From the NCBI GenBank assembly GCA_022750155.1, contig JAKIWG010000019.1, positions 1 to 41,703 on the forward strand: DNA of 41,703 nt, written 5' to 3'. The stretch's first letter is position 1; every line of letters starts with the position of its first letter. This stretch comes from Thermoplasmata archaeon. GTDB taxonomy: Archaea > Thermoplasmatota > Thermoplasmata > Lutacidiplasmatales > UBA184. Of this stretch, positions 40,501 through 41,703 are shown piece by piece. The notes beneath the pieces are model-generated. The model was not told the DNA's origin. It saw nothing but the letters and a program-made list of their open reading frames with translations, and made no database searches. The translations under genes and the position numbers were made by a program.

Positions 40501-40950
40501 GTCGAGCAGTCCCTGACGCTGACCGTTCAGATCCGGGCCGTCGATGTCGCCGACGCCGTGAGCCTGGTGCTCAACTCCCACTTCCTCCCGGACCTGATGG
40601 GGAACCTGAAGAGCTACGCCACGCAGAAGTTCCGGTGCAAGGTCTGCGGAGAATCGTTCCGACGACCGCCGCTCGTCGGCCGGTGCACCGTGGTGAAGGG
40701 CAAGGGCCAGTGCGACGGGGACCTCCTCCCGACGGTCTACGAGGGGGCCGTGCGAAAGTACCTGGGGCTCTCCCACCGGCTCGCCGAGACCGTGGGGGTC
40801 ACCCCGTACATCCGCCAGCGGATCTCGCTCCTCGAATCGTCGCTGGCCACGCTCTTCCCGGGCAGCCTCGCTCAGACGACGCTCGAAGCGTACGGGCGGG
40901 GGGCTCCGGTCCCGAGCGTGGCGGTGGCCCCGCGTCCCCCGACCGCCTGA
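37594..40950 (+). CDS. polC: DNA polymerase D large (catalytic) subunit DP2
   Basis: A 1118-residue DP2, the replicative polymerase subunit of Euryarchaeota and related lineages. The N-terminus [24 protein letters not shown] and [15 protein letters not shown] match the family start. Other marks: the [26 protein letters not shown] motif, a zinc ribbon CPSC...CSC, the catalytic core [26 protein letters not shown] with its invariant Asp pair, and a C-terminal zinc element CKVCGES...C...C. There is no intein although DP2 is a common intein host. GTG 37594 is chosen because the TATA-like GTTTAAG (37562-37568) is about 29 nt upstream; GTG 37582 with GGGAGG is an alternative. Confidence 0.97.
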   Translation: [1118 protein letters not shown]

Positions 40951-40989
40951 GGAACCCCCAAATAGGCCGTGCGGGGTGGAGCCCGTTGC

Positions 40990-41090
40990 GGGCTTGTAGG
41001 GTAGTCTGGACTATCCTTTTGGCCTTCGAAGCCAAAGACCGGGGTTCGAATCGTCCGGCGACGCCGGCCGCGAAATTCCCCGCAAGCCCG
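40990..41090 (+). tRNA. tRNA-Arg(UCG) with a T-loop intron
   Basis: A full cloverleaf appears once bases 41051-41076 are removed. The acceptor stem is GGGCTTG/CAAGCCC (40990-40996 with 41083-41089), discriminator G73. T8 and A9 follow; the D-arm has G18-G19 and A20 (an ArgRS identity base) with a T13-T22 mismatch common in archaeal tRNAs. The anticodon stem is TTGGC/GCCAA with loop CTTCGAA, anticodon TCG, reading CGA. T-stem CGGGG/CCCCG closes a spliced loop TTCGAAT. Mature length is 75 nt and CCA is not encoded. CCAAATAGG about 24 nt upstream is a likely TATA box. Gene finders that assume an uninterrupted T-loop could miss it. Confidence 0.88.
41051..41076 (+). other. 26-nt archaeal tRNA intron at position 59/60
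   Basis: The intron forms a textbook bulge-helix-bulge: exon helix CGGGG/CCCCG, central 4-bp helix TTCG (41045-41048) with CGAA (41071-41074), 3-nt bulges AAT (41049-41051) and ATT (41075-41077), and an inner helix with a 5-bp CCGGC/GCCGG stem and GAC loop. Cleavage after the second base of each bulge excises 41051-41076 and leaves a normal 7-nt T-loop. Confidence 0.85.
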
Positions 41091-41123
41091 TCCCGCGGAC
41101 GGGGGGCGGACGCGCCCCCCCGG

Positions 41124-41435
41124 CTACCGGAAGTACCCCGCGGAGGCGGAAGTGCTGTCGGCGCGCTTCTCCTCTTCGGGCTTCGCTGCCTCGATCACGT
41201 CGAGCGACAGCAGGGCGTTGAGCGGGATGAGACGGATCCGTCCCTTCTCCTCCTTGACCGAATCGTCGAGCTCGAGCGCGAGCGAGTTGTCGCCGCCCAC
41301 CGAGACGAGGCCCCGGAAGACCCCGTTCGACAGAAGCGCCTCCTCGTCGCTCGAGGCGGAACGGACCCGTACCTTCGAGCCGACCGTCAGGACGATAGAG
41401 GGTTTCTTGGCAGTGGGGGGCGAATCCGGCGTCAT
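41124..41435 (-). CDS. Small beta-rich conserved protein, possibly Lsm/SH3-like
   Basis: A 103-residue protein. Residues about 15-75 alternate hydrophobic strands and turns (VLTVGSKVRVRSASSDEEALLSNGVFRGLVSVGGDNSLALELDD...IRLIPLNALLSLDVIEA), suggesting a small beta-barrel of SH3 or Sm type; GVFRGLVSVGGDNSLALEL resembles a strand pair seen in nucleic-acid-binding barrels. No named family is certain. The last 20 residues are charged. Its ATG is inside the stop of the winged-helix gene upstream (ATGA), so the two are one operon and probably function together. Confidence 0.6.
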   Translation of the reverse strand: MTPDSPPTAKKPSIVLTVGSKVRVRSASSDEEALLSNGVFRGLVSVGGDNSLALELDDSVKEEKGRIRLIPLNALLSLDVIEAAKPEEEKRADSTSASAGYFR

Positions 41436-41703
41436 CGGGCCGCCGCCTTCTCGCGCGCGGGGGCCTTCGTCCCGGGCCCCTTCTGGACCAATTCGGACTG
41501 CGCGTTCTCGATCAGGCCCTGCAAGTGATTCACGGTCTCCCGGTAGCGTCGGAGGGCGTTCTGGGCGTTGGCCTCCGTGAAATCCCACGCGCGGGCCAGG
41601 TTGCCGTAACGCAACCGGTATCCCTTGCGTCCCTTTCCGTTGGCCGACCCACCGACCTCCTCCAGAAGGTCGAGGGACTTCAGCTTGTTGATGTGCCGGT
41701 AGA
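41432..41703 (-). CDS. Winged-helix transcription regulator, start beyond the window
   Basis: The frame is open to the window edge, so the N-terminus is missing. The visible 89 residues begin YRHINKLKSLDLLEEV and continue through a G-K-G-R-K-G-YRL wing, typical of ArsR/MarR-like winged helices, then a helical part (ALRRYRETVNHLQGLIENAQSELVQ) that could dimerise, and a basic tail. A TTG inside the window (41614) is not the start because the conserved helix lies upstream of it. Coupled by ATGA to the small barrel protein. Confidence 0.7.
   Translation of the reverse strand, partial: YRHINKLKSLDLLEEVGGSANGKGRKGYRLRYGNLARAWDFTEANAQNALRRYRETVNHLQGLIENAQSELVQKGPGTKAPAREKAAAR

Noticed and set aside
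37594-40950. Intein in DP2
   Set aside because: Conserved blocks run without an insertion, and length matches intein-free DP2.
41018-41036. Reading the tRNA as tRNA-Glu because its D-arm resembles archaeal tRNA-Glu
   Set aside because: The 5-bp stem TTGGC/GCCAA forces loop CTTCGAA, giving anticodon TCG (Arg), and A20 agrees with arginine identity.

Overview
The window is archaeal. It carries archaeal/eukaryal-type ribosomal proteins (L7Ae, S28e, L24e), RadA, the large subunit of the euryarchaeal D-family DNA polymerase (DP2), FtsZ, an archaeal type-2 methionine aminopeptidase, an RNase P Pop5-like protein and a pre-tRNA with a bulge-helix-bulge intron. DNA is very GC-rich and gene-dense. About a dozen genes have a TATA-like box 26-33 nt ahead of the start codon and no room for a ribosome binding site, so leaderless mRNAs look common. 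Genes inside operons often overlap by 4 nt (ATGA or GTGA). I infer a high-GC member of the Thermoplasmatota (possibly a soil or sediment lineage), but no marker proves the order.

Layout. 0.15-2.1 kb: L7Ae-S28e-L24e, then a Cas4-like nuclease split into two overlapping genes, each with a membrane helix. 2.1-6.6 kb: methyltransferase (minus), then NDK, Sua5/YrdC, MetAP2 and an MFS exporter. 6.6-10.7 kb (minus): two peptide/nickel-type ABC permeases; the DppB-like one is fused to an N-terminal PQQ-type beta-propeller and two carboxypeptidase-regulatory-like domains. 11-14.3 kb (minus): two-gene MetE-like methionine synthase and a rhodanese-persulfide dioxygenase fusion. 14.4-20.3 kb: malic enzyme, GNAT, secreted beta-propeller protein (minus), PurC, RadA. 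20.2-23.9 kb (minus): tungstate/molybdate transporter wtpA-wtpB-wtpC plus a ModE-like regulator, with a palindromic operator at the promoter. 24-25 kb: nickel superoxide dismutase divergent from an S26-type maturation peptidase.

25-32.6 kb: histidine ammonia-lyase, winged-helix/zinc-ribbon protein, a small leaderless ORF, a degenerate receiver domain, an FAD-linked oxidase overlapping MutY tail to tail, thioredoxin and PurH. 32.6-36.6 kb: pilin-like surface protein, Pop5-like RNase P subunit, FtsZ, and two divergent small genes sharing a 20-bp perfect palindrome. 36.7 kb to the end: GNAT, DP2, a tRNA-Arg(UCG) with a 26-nt intron in its T-loop, a small beta-rich protein and a winged-helix protein cut by the window edge.

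Most interesting items: the T-loop intron tRNA, the propeller-ABC permease fusion, the split membrane Cas4-like nuclease, the archaeal NiSOD/peptidase pair, and the palindromic operators at wtpA, ftsZ and the small divergent gene pair.
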